Shown: in pieces, positions 55,642 to 63,793 of the stretch
Position numbering within the stretch: the stretch's first letter is position 1
Layout: each line of letters opens with the position of its first letter
IMG/VR virus record: IMGVR_UViG_3300031951_021456
Location: 183,933-247,932 of that record
DNA from: a virus
Length of the DNA: 64,000 nt
Direction: 5' to 3' (one strand)
Program-made: the position numbers and the translations under genes
Notes under the pieces: model-generated
Databases searched by the model: none
Told to the model about the DNA's origin: nothing
What the model saw: the letters and a program-made list of their open reading frames with translations, nothing else

Positions 55642-55646
55642 TTAAC

Positions 55647-55811
55647 ATGAAGTTTCTCAAATTCCTCAAAAATAAAAATAAAAATGCAGAAGTCACCATA
55701 GACTCTTCTGGAGCTTCTACCGTCAGCATTCTTGAAACAATTCTTAGCGCACAAGGAAAGAAAGAACTAAAAGATATGGCTGAGTTTGCAAAACAACATA
55801 ACCTAAGATAG
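55647..55811 (+). CDS. Hypothetical small protein, 54 aa
   Basis: MKFLKFLKNKNKNAEVTIDS ... ILSAQGKKELKDMAEFAKQH. Basic start, helical end; five bases after the previous gene and 11 bases before the tRNA. Function unknown. Confidence 0.58.
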   Translation: MKFLKFLKNKNKNAEVTIDSSGASTVSILETILSAQGKKELKDMAEFAKQHNLR

Positions 55812-55822
55812 ATTCTCTCAAT

Positions 55823-55894
55823 GCGAATTTAGTTCAGCGGCAGAACGCAACTTTTCCAAAGTTGATGACATCGGTTCAAATCCGATAATTCGCT
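55823..55894 (+). tRNA. tRNA-Gly (TCC)
   Basis: Acceptor GCGAATT pairs with AATTCGC; D arm GTTC-AGCGGCA-GAAC; anticodon stem CAACT/AGTTG with loop TTTCCAA (anticodon TCC); T arm ATCGG-TTCAAAT-CCGAT; discriminator T. No encoded CCA. Reads GGA. Confidence 0.93.
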
Positions 55895-55962
55895 TACATC
55901 ATTATATTAGAATAGATTAAAGCAAAAATAAATAATGAAATTTGAATTAGACGATTTCTTAA

Positions 55963-56005
55963 CTGGCACACATACTATATTAAACCCACAAATATATCAT
56001 AGACT
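55963..56005 (+). promoter_or_regulatory. CTGGC-class promoter
   Basis: CTGGCACACATACTA at 55963, -10 TAGACT 56000-56005, start about 56012, 18 bases before ATG 56030. Confidence 0.75.
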
Positions 56006-56029
56006 ACTAAAGCCATAAGAAATTCAAAA

Positions 56030-56656
56030 ATGATTAAACCCACCGAAGATACTCAAACTTTTTATATTGTAAAGTTTGACTGTGGCTATTATGCTGAAAC
56101 CCAATCATATTTTAAGTGGAGTTTTACTGACAACCCCACATTGGCGAAAAAATACAAGTCACTAAAGAGTGCAAAAAAAAGAGCTGAAACAGTAGAATGG
56201 GGTACAACTTTAATTACTTGTTCCTCACCGTCATATGTTATCGAAAAAGTTATTCTAAAAACAATGTTTGTGATTGATAGTGTTGAATGTGTTTATACTA
56301 CACCTGAACTTTCCAAATCTAAAGCAGCAATAAGTCAAAAAATGATTGAAGAAATTAAAGTTGGAGATATTGTATCTCCCATTAGTTGCGGTCTTTGGCT
56401 GGCAGATGCTCCGGTAGATGGGAATTACTATCAAAAAAGAAATAGGATTTGCGTATTCAAAGACAAAGGGAAAGTATTAAGATTGGATAAAGTTATAATT
56501 GACTATGACGAATGGGACGAGCAAGACATAATTAATGGGTTTGAAGGTTGTATGAGTGTTGGTAAACTAGAATGTATAAATCTTCTTATTGTATGTGATG
56601 CTGGTACTGGATGGGCTGGAGCCGGAGCAGTAACTAAAGTAAAAGAGGAAATTTAA
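56030..56656 (+). CDS. Hypothetical protein, 208 aa
   Basis: Not recognised. N-terminal part FYIVKFDCGYYAETQSYFKW ... KYKSLKSAKKRAETVEWG resembles small phage proteins that read a residue table, followed by an acidic domain with EIKVGDIVSPISCGLWLADA and a Gly-rich end. First gene of a run of six short genes. Confidence 0.7.
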   Translation: MIKPTEDTQTFYIVKFDCGYYAETQSYFKWSFTDNPTLAKKYKSLKSAKKRAETVEWGTTLITCSSPSYVIEKVILKTMFVIDSVECVYTTPELSKSKAAISQKMIEEIKVGDIVSPISCGLWLADAPVDGNYYQKRNRICVFKDKGKVLRLDKVIIDYDEWDEQDIINGFEGCMSVGKLECINLLIVCDAGTGWAGAGAVTKVKEEI

Positions 56657-56657
56657 A

Positions 56658-56870
56658 ATGAATGAAGAAATAGTACAAAAATTATGGAAAGTTTATTGTG
56701 ATGAGTTGATTGATAATGGAGACAAGAATTCTGAAGATGTTCGCCAGGCACTTGCATCTTTTCTTCGTGCTCTAACTGATTATTGTGAAGGGAAATGGGG
56801 AGATAAAGTTTGGTTGGTAACCTCAAAAGATTTATTAGATACTGCAAATCTGTTAGAGAACTTGAAATGA
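56658..56870 (+). CDS. Hypothetical small protein, 70 aa
   Basis: Not recognised. Helical, acidic (VQKLWKVYCDELIDNGDKNS ... DLLDTANLLENLK). One base after the previous stop. Confidence 0.66.
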   Translation: MNEEIVQKLWKVYCDELIDNGDKNSEDVRQALASFLRALTDYCEGKWGDKVWLVTSKDLLDTANLLENLK

Positions 56871-57055
56871 CCAGCATTAAAAAATATCCTCCATATTTGT
56901 GGAGAGAAGATGGTTCAAGATTTACCAAAAATGAAGATGATACATATAGTCATGATGATACTAAAATTAATATGCCAACTTGCTACTATAGATATACTTT
57001 TGAGCGTTTAATGAATACTGGAAAATTTTATCTGTATGAACCTAATAAATTCTAA
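56867..57055 (+). CDS. Hypothetical small protein, 62 aa
   Basis: MTSIKKYPPYLWREDGSRFT from ATG 56867 in an ATGA overlap; Tyr-rich with YYRYTFERLMNTGKFYLYEP. Not recognised. Confidence 0.62.
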   Translation: MTSIKKYPPYLWREDGSRFTKNEDDTYSHDDTKINMPTCYYRYTFERLMNTGKFYLYEPNKF

Positions 57056-57066
57056 ACAATTCTTAC

Positions 57067-57381
57067 ATGACTTACTCATACAAAAAGAAAAGAAACCCAC
57101 ACAATTATAAAAGAAACACTAGGCGCATTTACTATCATGTAATTTGGTATAGTGAAAAGAAGCGGTTTGTTCGTTATTTTTGTTCTGCAAAGAGAGCGAG
57201 AAATTTCGTTAATTATTTAATTGAAACTGTGAATACCTACTGTCCGATAGATAATTTTGATTGGGAAGGGCCTTATATTGAAATCGAAAAAATTTGGTGT
57301 AGACTTAGACATACTCCACGACATAAATGGTACTATCTTGCAGATAAGAAAAATCAATGGGTTCGTTATGAATGGTATTAA
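57067..57381 (+). CDS. Very basic hypothetical protein, 104 aa
   Basis: Not recognised. Lys/Arg-rich start (YSYKKKRNPHNYKRNTRRIY) and further clusters suggest nucleic-acid binding; aromatic end KWYYLADKKNQWVRYEWY. No Cys/His metal site. Confidence 0.64.
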   Translation: MTYSYKKKRNPHNYKRNTRRIYYHVIWYSEKKRFVRYFCSAKRARNFVNYLIETVNTYCPIDNFDWEGPYIEIEKIWCRLRHTPRHKWYYLADKKNQWVRYEWY

Positions 57382-57400
57382 ATATATGAGGATTTAAAAT

Positions 57401-57679
57401 ATGAAACTTAAACTTAATGCAGTTACTATTACTTACACTAAGTCTCTTACATTCATTCCAACTGAACAAATGTTCAGTGATTGGGATGAAGTGCCAACTC
57501 AAAAAGAATTTGAGGATTATGCTAGTCAAAAATTTGATGTTGAACTATACAAAGAAGTAAGGCAATCCGAACCTGGAAATTTTACTATTATAAAACATCC
57601 TAATTCTTTTGAGATCAATTATCAAGAATTAGAAGAAGTTAAAATTGATTCTAGTATTTTTGATGAAGAATTAGACTAA
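57401..57679 (+). CDS. Hypothetical protein, 92 aa
   Basis: Not recognised. TFIPTEQMFSDWDEVPTQKE then an acidic end IDSSIFDEELD. The DWDEVPTxxEFxxYA piece faintly resembles WKDVPNDMEFYKY in 36726-37205. Confidence 0.64.
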   Translation: MKLKLNAVTITYTKSLTFIPTEQMFSDWDEVPTQKEFEDYASQKFDVELYKEVRQSEPGNFTIIKHPNSFEINYQELEEVKIDSSIFDEELD

Positions 57680-57734
57680 TGGATGGAATCATTGTCTAAG
57701 TAAAATTGCAACAGAATTAATTAAATGACTAGAA

Positions 57735-57899
57735 ATGCCTGAACCAAAATTTGAAAAACCTCCAATATACGTTTCAGAATCTGGCATAGCTTATGTAAAA
57801 GCTAAAGATATTTTAATGAGTCAAAAGGGGCAGAAAGAAATCTACAGACTCTGTAATGCCCTAGAAAACACAAGACAATTTAAGAACTGTCACAACTAA
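57735..57899 (+). CDS. Hypothetical small protein, 54 aa
   Basis: MPEPKFEKPPIYVSESGIAY ... EIYRLCNALENTRQFKNCHN. Its final codons encode the promoter box CTGTCAC, so the promoter at 57887 lies in its coding end. Confidence 0.55.
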   Translation: MPEPKFEKPPIYVSESGIAYVKAKDILMSQKGQKEIYRLCNALENTRQFKNCHN

Positions 57900-57929
57900 A
57901 ATAGATTCAAGAAAATTTTGTTCTAGAAT
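57887..57929 (+). promoter_or_regulatory. CTGGC-class promoter
   Basis: CTGTCACAACTA at 57887, -10 TAGAAT 57924-57929, start about 57936, ahead of 57957. Confidence 0.7.
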
Positions 57930-57956
57930 TTGTGAAATTGAACTTTCCTAAAAACA

Positions 57957-58388
57957 ATGACCAATTCCAATACAATTGAAACTCTTGAAAATGAGTTAAA
58001 TGAACTTCAAAGTGAAATTGAAAAAGCTGGATTAGAATATCAAGCTAAAAACAGATTTTTTCGCAGACAAAAACATGAAATAAAAAACCAAATTAGACTG
58101 ATTAAAGGAATCCCTGAAGAATTTAAGGAATATTTTGATTATATGATGTTTAGCCCAAGAGATATTTTTAATGATTTTTTACTTGAAGCCCGAGTTTATA
58201 ACTTTGATAGTAAAGAAGAATTACTTAATTTTTTAAAAGAGAAAAGAAAACTTTCAAATATAATGACGTTTTATTCTTATAAAGTCAATGAATTTAAACC
58301 ATTGGATTATTTTGATCCATCTTTAAATGAGTTTGTAAAAGAAAGGGTAGAAAAGCATCACATTAGATTTTCTTTCATCCAAAAATAA
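57957..58388 (+). CDS. Hypothetical protein with N-terminal coiled coil, 143 aa
   Basis: First 45 residues form a coiled coil (ETLENELNELQSEIEKAGLE), then a basic stretch and an aromatic domain (FKEYFDYMMFSPRDIFNDFL). One-base overlap with the next gene. Not recognised. Confidence 0.68.
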   Translation: MTNSNTIETLENELNELQSEIEKAGLEYQAKNRFFRRQKHEIKNQIRLIKGIPEEFKEYFDYMMFSPRDIFNDFLLEARVYNFDSKEELLNFLKEKRKLSNIMTFYSYKVNEFKPLDYFDPSLNEFVKERVEKHHIRFSFIQK

Positions 58389-58723
58389 TGAACAATTTAA
58401 CAGAATCAAACCAACTGAAACCTTATACAAAAGAAGAGATGCGGGAAAGGTTTTTACAACAATGTAGAAATTTAGCCAAATATTGGTCTAGAGTTAAAGA
58501 TCAAACTAAAGAAGAACTGTGTGATGGTGTTGTATTTTCAATTTTAAATGTTATTGATGGGGGTTCTGGTGGATTTCCATGTGCTATTGATTTGGTTCTT
58601 CGCCCTCATCCAGAAGATAAAGATTATTGGATAACCGAAGGTGAGAATTGGGTAGAAGATGGTCAAGTTATCAACAATGATACAAATCTCCATGATTACT
58701 ATTTTAAAGGGGAGCAGCAATGA
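58388..58723 (+). CDS. Hypothetical protein, 111 aa
   Basis: The stretch RVKDQTKEELCDGVVFSILN, then IDGGSGGFPCAIDLVLRPHP and EDKDYWITEGENWVEDG resembles a small conserved phage protein type with a Gly-rich strand and acidic end; no function known to me. ATGA overlap with the next gene. Confidence 0.7.
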   Translation: MNNLTESNQLKPYTKEEMRERFLQQCRNLAKYWSRVKDQTKEELCDGVVFSILNVIDGGSGGFPCAIDLVLRPHPEDKDYWITEGENWVEDGQVINNDTNLHDYYFKGEQQ

Positions 58724-59136
58724 CAATTAATCTTAATGACTTTGTGAATCAATTTGTTAAAATTAAACTGAGAAATGGCAGCATTTATTATGGAGTAATT
58801 GAGCTTAATGCTTATCAACCTGCTGATTATTCATATCTTTTTCAGTCCCAAGACTCAACGAAAAGATTTTGGTTTATGAGCCATGGTTGTCAGAGCATTT
58901 GGAAATCTAGTCTTGATATTATAGAGATAGAACAAGTTAAATCTCCAATACAAACTACTAATTCTAGTTTCTTAGAGTGGTTCTCTAGTGAATATGGAAA
59001 TTTTTCTTTTCGCTCTGAAGCATTTTTTGCTGACTGTGAAATAAAAGATGTAAAAATCTTAAAACGCATGATGTTCAAATGGCTTCAAGCTGCTTATGAA
59101 GCCGGGACACAATGCAAAGTGGAACAAGAGTCTTAA
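58720..59136 (+). CDS. Hypothetical protein with Sm-like N terminus, 138 aa
   Basis: FVNQFVKIKLRNGSIYYGVI followed by further strands and DIIEIE suggests an Sm-like barrel (as in LSm/Hfq-type folds); the C-terminal 50 residues are helical with Cys (FFADCEIKDVKILKRMMFKW). RNA binding is a guess. Confidence 0.64.
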   Translation: MTINLNDFVNQFVKIKLRNGSIYYGVIELNAYQPADYSYLFQSQDSTKRFWFMSHGCQSIWKSSLDIIEIEQVKSPIQTTNSSFLEWFSSEYGNFSFRSEAFFADCEIKDVKILKRMMFKWLQAAYEAGTQCKVEQES

Positions 59137-59151
59137 AAAGCATTTTATTTC

Positions 59152-59478
59152 ATGTATGATAAGAAAAACAACAAAATGAAACCCTTTCCAATACCCCGCG
59201 ATGAGACTTGGATTTCTGGCACATTCCACCTTCTTCTAAAATTAATTGGTGAGAATTATTCTACTGATCATGAATTTTCTAATGATGTTTTCACTATTCG
59301 CCCATATTATTGGGGAGATGAAGAAGACGAAATTAATAGAGCAAATTTTGAAATTCCATCAGAAAATTTTAATATTTCTTGGTACAAATATCCATTTAGA
59401 AATTCATATTCTAGTGAACTAATTACACCAGAGCGTTGGTATCACCTTATCCAAAAATGTATTGAGAGCCTAAAATGA
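59152..59478 (+). CDS. Hypothetical protein, 108 aa
   Basis: Not recognised. Starts MYDKKNNKMKPFPIPRDETW; Met at residue 9 is an alternative. Aromatic, acidic middle (VFTIRPYYWGDEEDEINRAN). ATGA overlap downstream. Confidence 0.66.
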   Translation: MYDKKNNKMKPFPIPRDETWISGTFHLLLKLIGENYSTDHEFSNDVFTIRPYYWGDEEDEINRANFEIPSENFNISWYKYPFRNSYSSELITPERWYHLIQKCIESLK

Positions 59479-59789
59479 CCGAAAATAGAAAATTAGTTTT
59501 TGAATATGAGAGGATTCTTACCGGCTCATATGAAGATGTTGACATCAGTGAACTAATCCATAAACTTAAGCATCTTAGATCCCAAGGGTATTCTAGAGTT
59601 GAAACTGATTATAGGTATTTGGATACGTGGGATAGTGAAAAAACTTTTATTGTAAGAGCAAGAAAATCCCGCAAAGAAACTGACAAAGAATATCATGCTC
59701 GCATTGAGAAAGAAGAACAACAAAAAGCAGAATCTGAGGAATACCGGCGTAAACAATATGAGAGACTTAAAATGGAGTTTGATTCATGA
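59475..59789 (+). CDS. Hypothetical charged protein, 104 aa
   Basis: Not recognised. A small alpha/beta start (LVFEYERILTGSYEDVDISE) and a long charged helix at the end (EYHARIEKEEQQKAESEEYR). Confidence 0.66.
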   Translation: MTENRKLVFEYERILTGSYEDVDISELIHKLKHLRSQGYSRVETDYRYLDTWDSEKTFIVRARKSRKETDKEYHARIEKEEQQKAESEEYRRKQYERLKMEFDS

Positions 59790-59811
59790 ATACATACTTT
59801 TCAATCATAAA

Positions 59812-59976
59812 ATGAAGTCCTTCTCAGAACTCACCAAAGACTTCTCACCTGAAAGGAGAGAACATATTGAAAGTAAAAAGGATGATTTAAGGCAACAACT
59901 ATACAAACCATTACCAAAAATAAGATCTGATATATCAAATCCGTATGATTCTTCTGGGCGATCTAAAGTAGAATGA
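59812..59976 (+). CDS. Short protein resembling the N terminus of XRE-type antitoxins, 54 aa
   Basis: MKSFSELTKDFSPERREHIE...KKDDLRQQL matches the leading helix segment found before the HTH domain of many XRE-family regulators, but the HTH itself is absent. Either a stand-alone fragment or a chance likeness. ATG 59812; a longer reading runs inside the preceding gene. Confidence 0.55.
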   Translation: MKSFSELTKDFSPERREHIESKKDDLRQQLYKPLPKIRSDISNPYDSSGRSKVE

Positions 59977-60332
59977 AACTTTACAACAAAAGACAAAAAA
60001 CATCAATTCGTTCAGATGTCAAAGAGAGTGTTTTAGATATTAAATTATTTGATTTTGGAAATTTTGATTTATTAAATTTTCAAAATCAAATATTTGATGG
60101 AATTAACGGAAATTCTTTTCATTCTATTAGATATTCTTTGCAATTATTCAATTATAAAAATTTCTCTTTATTTTCATTTTATTGGGATGATGATCCCACA
60201 CAAGGATTTCAATTAACATTGTTTGCAATGAATTCACATATTTTATTGACTCTACAATTAAGCATGTTTGATCACACTTTTTGTTTTTCATTTTGCCAAA
60301 ATGAAGCTATTAGATTTGATGAACATTTATAA
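59973..60332 (+). CDS. Hypothetical protein, 119 aa
   Basis: Not recognised. Phe/Leu/Asn-rich beta-type protein (LLNFQNQIFDGINGNSFHSI, FNYKNFSLFSFYWDDDPTQG). ATGA overlap upstream. No signal peptide. Confidence 0.66.
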   Translation: MKLYNKRQKTSIRSDVKESVLDIKLFDFGNFDLLNFQNQIFDGINGNSFHSIRYSLQLFNYKNFSLFSFYWDDDPTQGFQLTLFAMNSHILLTLQLSMFDHTFCFSFCQNEAIRFDEHL

Positions 60333-60356
60333 TAACACGGTTTTGTTTTTTGTGAA

Positions 60357-61004
60357 ATGAACATGAATCATTATAAATACCCGAGAACCTTACATGTTCC
60401 ATGGTCCAAAGGAATTACTTCTGACGATAAAGTCTGTAAAAATATTTCACATTTTGAAGGTCTTGATGTAGTTCTTACTGAAAAGATGGATGGAGAAAAT
60501 ACTTCTCTTTATCGGGATCATATTCATGCAAGAAGCTTAGATTCAAGGGGTGGAGAAGATAGAGCATGGGTTAAACAATTTTGGTCACAGATCCAACTTG
60601 AAATCCCAGATGGATGGAGAATCTGTGGAGAGAATTTATTGGCACAACATTCAATTCGCTACGAAAACTTGAGTTCTTATTTCTATGGCTTTAGTATTTG
60701 GAATGAGAACAATATTTGTTTGGATTGGAAATCTACTCTTGAATTATTTTCAATTCTTAACATAACGCCAGTACATGTGTTATATTCTGGAGTGTTTGAT
60801 GGCAAATTATTCAAAGAAATTGCGAACCAATTAGATGAAGAAAAAACTGAAGGTTATGTCATACGCTTAGCCGATTCTTTTTCGTATGAAGATTTTGGAA
60901 AATCTGTGGCCAAATATGTAAGATCAAATCATGTTAAAACTGATAAACATTGGAGAACTCAAATCTTTATTCCAAATACATTGAAGTGTTATGAAAATTC
61001 TTAA
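60357..61004 (+). CDS. RNA ligase family protein, 215 aa
   Basis: Nucleotidyltransferase of the RNA ligase superfamily, presumably sealing RNA breaks such as host anticodon-nuclease cuts. Motif I VVLTEKMDGENTSLYRDHIH near residue 40 (Lys adenylated), motif III WRICGENLLAQHSIRYENL near 85, motif IV EGYVIRLAD near 165, motif V KYVRSNH near 188. 215 aa, a minimal catalytic domain without the C-terminal domain of Rnl1/Rnl2. Stop region overlaps the next gene by 14 bases. Confidence 0.88.
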   Translation: MNMNHYKYPRTLHVPWSKGITSDDKVCKNISHFEGLDVVLTEKMDGENTSLYRDHIHARSLDSRGGEDRAWVKQFWSQIQLEIPDGWRICGENLLAQHSIRYENLSSYFYGFSIWNENNICLDWKSTLELFSILNITPVHVLYSGVFDGKLFKEIANQLDEEKTEGYVIRLADSFSYEDFGKSVAKYVRSNHVKTDKHWRTQIFIPNTLKCYENS

Positions 61005-61347
61005 AGTAAATAAAACTGTTGAATACATTGTAGAGACTGATAATTTGTTCTTTCCATTCTATAGAACAAATGAAGATGGTTCAGAATGGGAAAATCTCAT
61101 TGGAGAATCTTGGGAACCTGTTTATCTAGGTTATTATACAAAAACTGAAGATGAACTACCAAATTTGTTTAAAGAACATGTGAGAAATAATCCAGAAGAA
61201 TCCAGTTTACAGTTTAAAGAAGTGGGTGAATGGATTAAGAAAACTTATTATGAATGTGTAAGATATGATGGTAAATTGTGGCATAGAAAATATGGGGATA
61301 TGGATACAATTAATGATCTTATTAAAATTCTCAATGAAGCAGTGTGA
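60991..61347 (+). CDS. Hypothetical protein, 118 aa
   Basis: Not recognised. Aromatic, acidic (FPFYRTNEDGSEWENLIGES ... YYECVRYDGKLWHRKYG). Begins within the RNA ligase gene, so it is translationally coupled. Confidence 0.66.
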   Translation: MKILKVNKTVEYIVETDNLFFPFYRTNEDGSEWENLIGESWEPVYLGYYTKTEDELPNLFKEHVRNNPEESSLQFKEVGEWIKKTYYECVRYDGKLWHRKYGDMDTINDLIKILNEAV

Positions 61348-61553
61348 AAGGCACAATTTCTCCAGAATTGAGAGCAATATTAAATAATAGGCATCTTTAT
61401 AAACAATTTATAGGTGGTTTTGATACAGTGCCAAGAAAAAATTTTACTATAACCGACGAAAGTGGAAATACAATTACAATTAAATTTCCAAATAATAGTA
61501 AATATAAACCAAGAAAAAGAAGAAATATTTTTGAGGTTTTACTTGGTAAATAA
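61344..61553 (+). CDS. Hypothetical small basic protein, 69 aa
   Basis: GTG start in the preceding stop. KGTISPELRAILNNRHLYKQ and a basic end (NNSKYKPRKRRNIFEVLLGK). Not recognised. Confidence 0.6.
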   Translation: MKGTISPELRAILNNRHLYKQFIGGFDTVPRKNFTITDESGNTITIKFPNNSKYKPRKRRNIFEVLLGK

Positions 61554-61575
61554 AATTTATTTATCTAAAACTTAA

Positions 61576-61812
61576 ATGAAAAAGCTAATTGAATTCTTAT
61601 TGCCCATTTGTTTGCACGAGTGGGAGACTGAAGACAAACTGGATATTTATAGGGTTCATCCAATAATTGGAGCATTTGATCCTAATGATGAATGTAAAAA
61701 TAAATTTTTACCAGAAAAATATAGAAGCCCTATAGGTTATTGTTACATCTTAAAATGTAAAAAATGTGGAAGGATTAAGAAACATGTTGAATACTTTAAA
61801 TATGACACTTGA
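61576..61812 (+). CDS. Putative zinc-site protein, 78 aa
   Basis: A Cys/His pair ICLHEW at residues 11-16 and a C-terminal CYILKCKKCGRIKKHVEY could form a zinc ribbon. This layout (CxH...CxxC) recurs in small phage proteins of unknown role. Confidence 0.66.
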   Translation: MKKLIEFLLPICLHEWETEDKLDIYRVHPIIGAFDPNDECKNKFLPEKYRSPIGYCYILKCKKCGRIKKHVEYFKYDT

Positions 61813-61816
61813 AAAA

Positions 61817-61858
61817 CTGGCACGCATCAGCTCCACAGACCAATTTTCATGCTACACT
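61817..61858 (+). promoter_or_regulatory. CTGGC-class promoter
   Basis: CTGGCACGCATCAGC at 61817, extended -10 TGCTACACT with TACACT 61853-61858. Start about 61865, before ATG 61879. Confidence 0.78.
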
Positions 61859-61878
61859 TACAGTAGTTTAAAAAAATT

Positions 61879-62208
61879 ATGATTTCTGCATTGGACCTTG
61901 CAAAAGTTCTAAAATTAGCCGACGATTTGGGGTATGAGTATAATACATACTCTACTCGTGCTGAGCAGGTTTTAACGATAGTTTTTCATATCCCAGATGA
62001 GGATGAAGATGCCTTCAGGAACAAAAAAATTATTATGGTGATTGATCACGAATACCGTAATTATAAATCCTATAACTTTGATTTTTGGGTATTGAGTGAA
62101 GTTGAGGTTCTTTTTAATAAAAAACTGAAAGAAAAACAATTGCGTAAAGCAGCGCTTGCAAAACTCACAAAAGAAGAGATTAAACTATTGGGAATTGAAA
62201 ATGATTGA
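61879..62208 (+). CDS. Hypothetical protein, 109 aa
   Basis: Not recognised. ALDLAKVLKLADDLGYEYNT, an acidic strand region and a charged end KEKQLRKAALAKLTKEEIKL. It shares with the next gene only operon position (8-base overlap). Confidence 0.68.
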   Translation: MISALDLAKVLKLADDLGYEYNTYSTRAEQVLTIVFHIPDEDEDAFRNKKIIMVIDHEYRNYKSYNFDFWVLSEVEVLFNKKLKEKQLRKAALAKLTKEEIKLLGIEND

Positions 62209-62512
62209 TGTCAGCAAACTAACTCCTGAGGAAATTTCAAATCTTAAACAACAGCTAGAAGAACATGAAAGAAAAAATAATCTGAAAGGCTATCATGTTT
62301 CATTTATCGTTAGATTTGATCCTAAGGCTCATGTGGATGATGCATTAACATGTGATGGAGATTTAGATATAGAAATTTTCAGGGAATACATTTATGAAAA
62401 TATAGTTTTTTCAATAATAAAGGATTTTAATCTAGGAAGTAAAGTTAAATTTGAAACATGCAGTTATCCTCGGGTAAGACTAGCAACAACCGAAGAATTA
62501 GAGATCCTTTAA
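62201..62512 (+). CDS. Hypothetical protein, 103 aa
   Basis: ATG 62201 (MIDVSKLTPEEISNLKQQLE) rather than a longer overlapping reading. A short helix is followed by an alpha/beta domain (YHVSFIVRFDPKAHVDDALT). Its stop overlaps the next ATG by one base. Confidence 0.66.
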   Translation: MIDVSKLTPEEISNLKQQLEEHERKNNLKGYHVSFIVRFDPKAHVDDALTCDGDLDIEIFREYIYENIVFSIIKDFNLGSKVKFETCSYPRVRLATTEELEIL

Positions 62513-62742
62513 TGACAGATTCCTTTAAATGCATTTATGAAATTGATGATGGCTATGTTGGAAGTTCAAGACCACAAAGTTTTACAATCAGTGTTGATGA
62601 TCTTGAAGATGAAGAAGACTACAATTCCATTTTTCATAATATGATGCAAGAAGACTTTGAACAAAACATCTATCCGTATCCAAAAAACCTAGATAAATTT
62701 TTAGAATGGGCAGATCAAAAGAGCTTACAGAAACAGAAGTAG
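62512..62742 (+). CDS. Hypothetical acidic protein, 76 aa
   Basis: MTDSFKCIYEIDDGYVGSSR then a very acidic segment (DDLEDEEDYNSIFHNMMQED). Not recognised. ATG 62512 follows the overlap pattern of the operon. Confidence 0.64.
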   Translation: MTDSFKCIYEIDDGYVGSSRPQSFTISVDDLEDEEDYNSIFHNMMQEDFEQNIYPYPKNLDKFLEWADQKSLQKQK

Positions 62743-62894
62743 AAGTTTTACTTAATGCGATTGATTACACATTAGAAACTATTTCTCCAGGTATTAGAAA
62801 ACAGACTAGACCCGAATGGGTTGAAATTCATTTAGGGAGAGCATTTCAAGCTGAGGCATTTTTAACATACGCTAGACAGATTCTTAAACAATGA
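62706..62894 (+). CDS. Hypothetical small protein, 62 aa
   Basis: MGRSKELTETEVEVLLNAID ... GRAFQAEAFLTYARQILKQ; helical. Overlaps the previous gene by 37 bases and the next by 4. Not recognised. Confidence 0.58.
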   Translation: MGRSKELTETEVEVLLNAIDYTLETISPGIRKQTRPEWVEIHLGRAFQAEAFLTYARQILKQ

Positions 62895-63253
62895 AACCAT
62901 TTCTGCATAGTAGAATTCACGCCAAAAAGTATGGAGGAATTCCATCTGATTACGATGATATTGATACTTTCATTGACAGTAGTAAAATGACGTGTCCAGA
63001 TATGAGACAAAGAGCAATTTTACATTCAGCTTTTGGCTGCTTTATTGTTGAACAAGTATTTGGAATTACTAGAGTGAATTCAGATGGAATTACATATTCC
63101 CCTAGAGATGTTGCTGAAGACCACATCATTCAAGATTTGGGGTTCATTCCAACAACTGAAGCATATTTAAAAAATATGACACTTCAACCTTGGATGAGTG
63201 GTACTCAAAAACAACAAACAAAAACTACAACTTTTATTCCTATTGGAGATTAA
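62891..63253 (+). CDS. DUF6915-like protein, 120 aa
   Basis: HSRIHAKKYGGIPSDYDDID, FIDSSKMTCPDMRQRAILHS, FGCFIVEQVFGITRVNSDG and VAEDHIIQDLGFIPTTEAYL match a small widespread family of unknown function (DUF6915, recalled) with conserved His residues that could bind metal. Its role in phages is unknown. Confidence 0.76.
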   Translation: MKPFLHSRIHAKKYGGIPSDYDDIDTFIDSSKMTCPDMRQRAILHSAFGCFIVEQVFGITRVNSDGITYSPRDVAEDHIIQDLGFIPTTEAYLKNMTLQPWMSGTQKQQTKTTTFIPIGD

Positions 63254-63255
63254 TT

Positions 63256-63717
63256 ATGTCAATTACGCAAATTAGTGAAGAGTTTATTGATTCATATAAT
63301 AAAATTTATGAGGAGCTAAAACAAAAAGGTCAAGAAAATCTTAAAGAAGTTTTTAAGATTTTTTGGGAAGCTAACCCAAATGTTAATGTTGTATGTTGGT
63401 CCCAATATACACCATATTATATGGATGGTGAAAAATGTGTGTTTAGAATTAATGATATTATGATTTCTAATTTAAACGATAAATCTCAATTTAATCTTTT
63501 AAATTGGGGTGAATATGATGGTGATGATGAATCTGTTTGGGTGACAGATAGCTGGGGCGAGAAAAGCAGTTATTTTGATGCTGCAATGGCAAATCAGCTT
63601 GATAACTTTATTCACTCTTCCGCAATGGAAGAAATTCTTAATAGTCTTTTTGGTGATCATTGCATCGTTTTTGCAACCCGCGAAGGGTTTTATTCTGAAC
63701 AATATGATCATGACTAG
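63256..63717 (+). CDS. Hypothetical protein, 153 aa
   Basis: Not recognised. ATG 63256 two bases after the preceding stop. Asp/Trp-rich (WGEYDGDDESVWVTDSWGEK) with MANQLDNFIHSSAMEEILNS. The end overlaps the next promoter region. Confidence 0.68.
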   Translation: MSITQISEEFIDSYNKIYEELKQKGQENLKEVFKIFWEANPNVNVVCWSQYTPYYMDGEKCVFRINDIMISNLNDKSQFNLLNWGEYDGDDESVWVTDSWGEKSSYFDAAMANQLDNFIHSSAMEEILNSLFGDHCIVFATREGFYSEQYDHD

Positions 63718-63729
63718 ACGGTTTACTAA

Positions 63730-63771
63730 CTGTCCATAACTGGTCTAATGTTGAAGATTTTTCACTATAAT
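63730..63771 (+). promoter_or_regulatory. CTGGC-class promoter
   Basis: CTGTCCATAAC at 63730, consensus -10 TATAAT 63766-63771. Start about 63778, before ATG 63794. Confidence 0.76.
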
Positions 63772-63793
63772 AAGAAAAGTTCACCCAAATACT

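Noticed and set aside
55935-56018. 27-residue frame MKFELDDFLTGTH...
   Set aside because: It spans the whole promoter at 55963-56005 and has no ribosome site; a chance frame.
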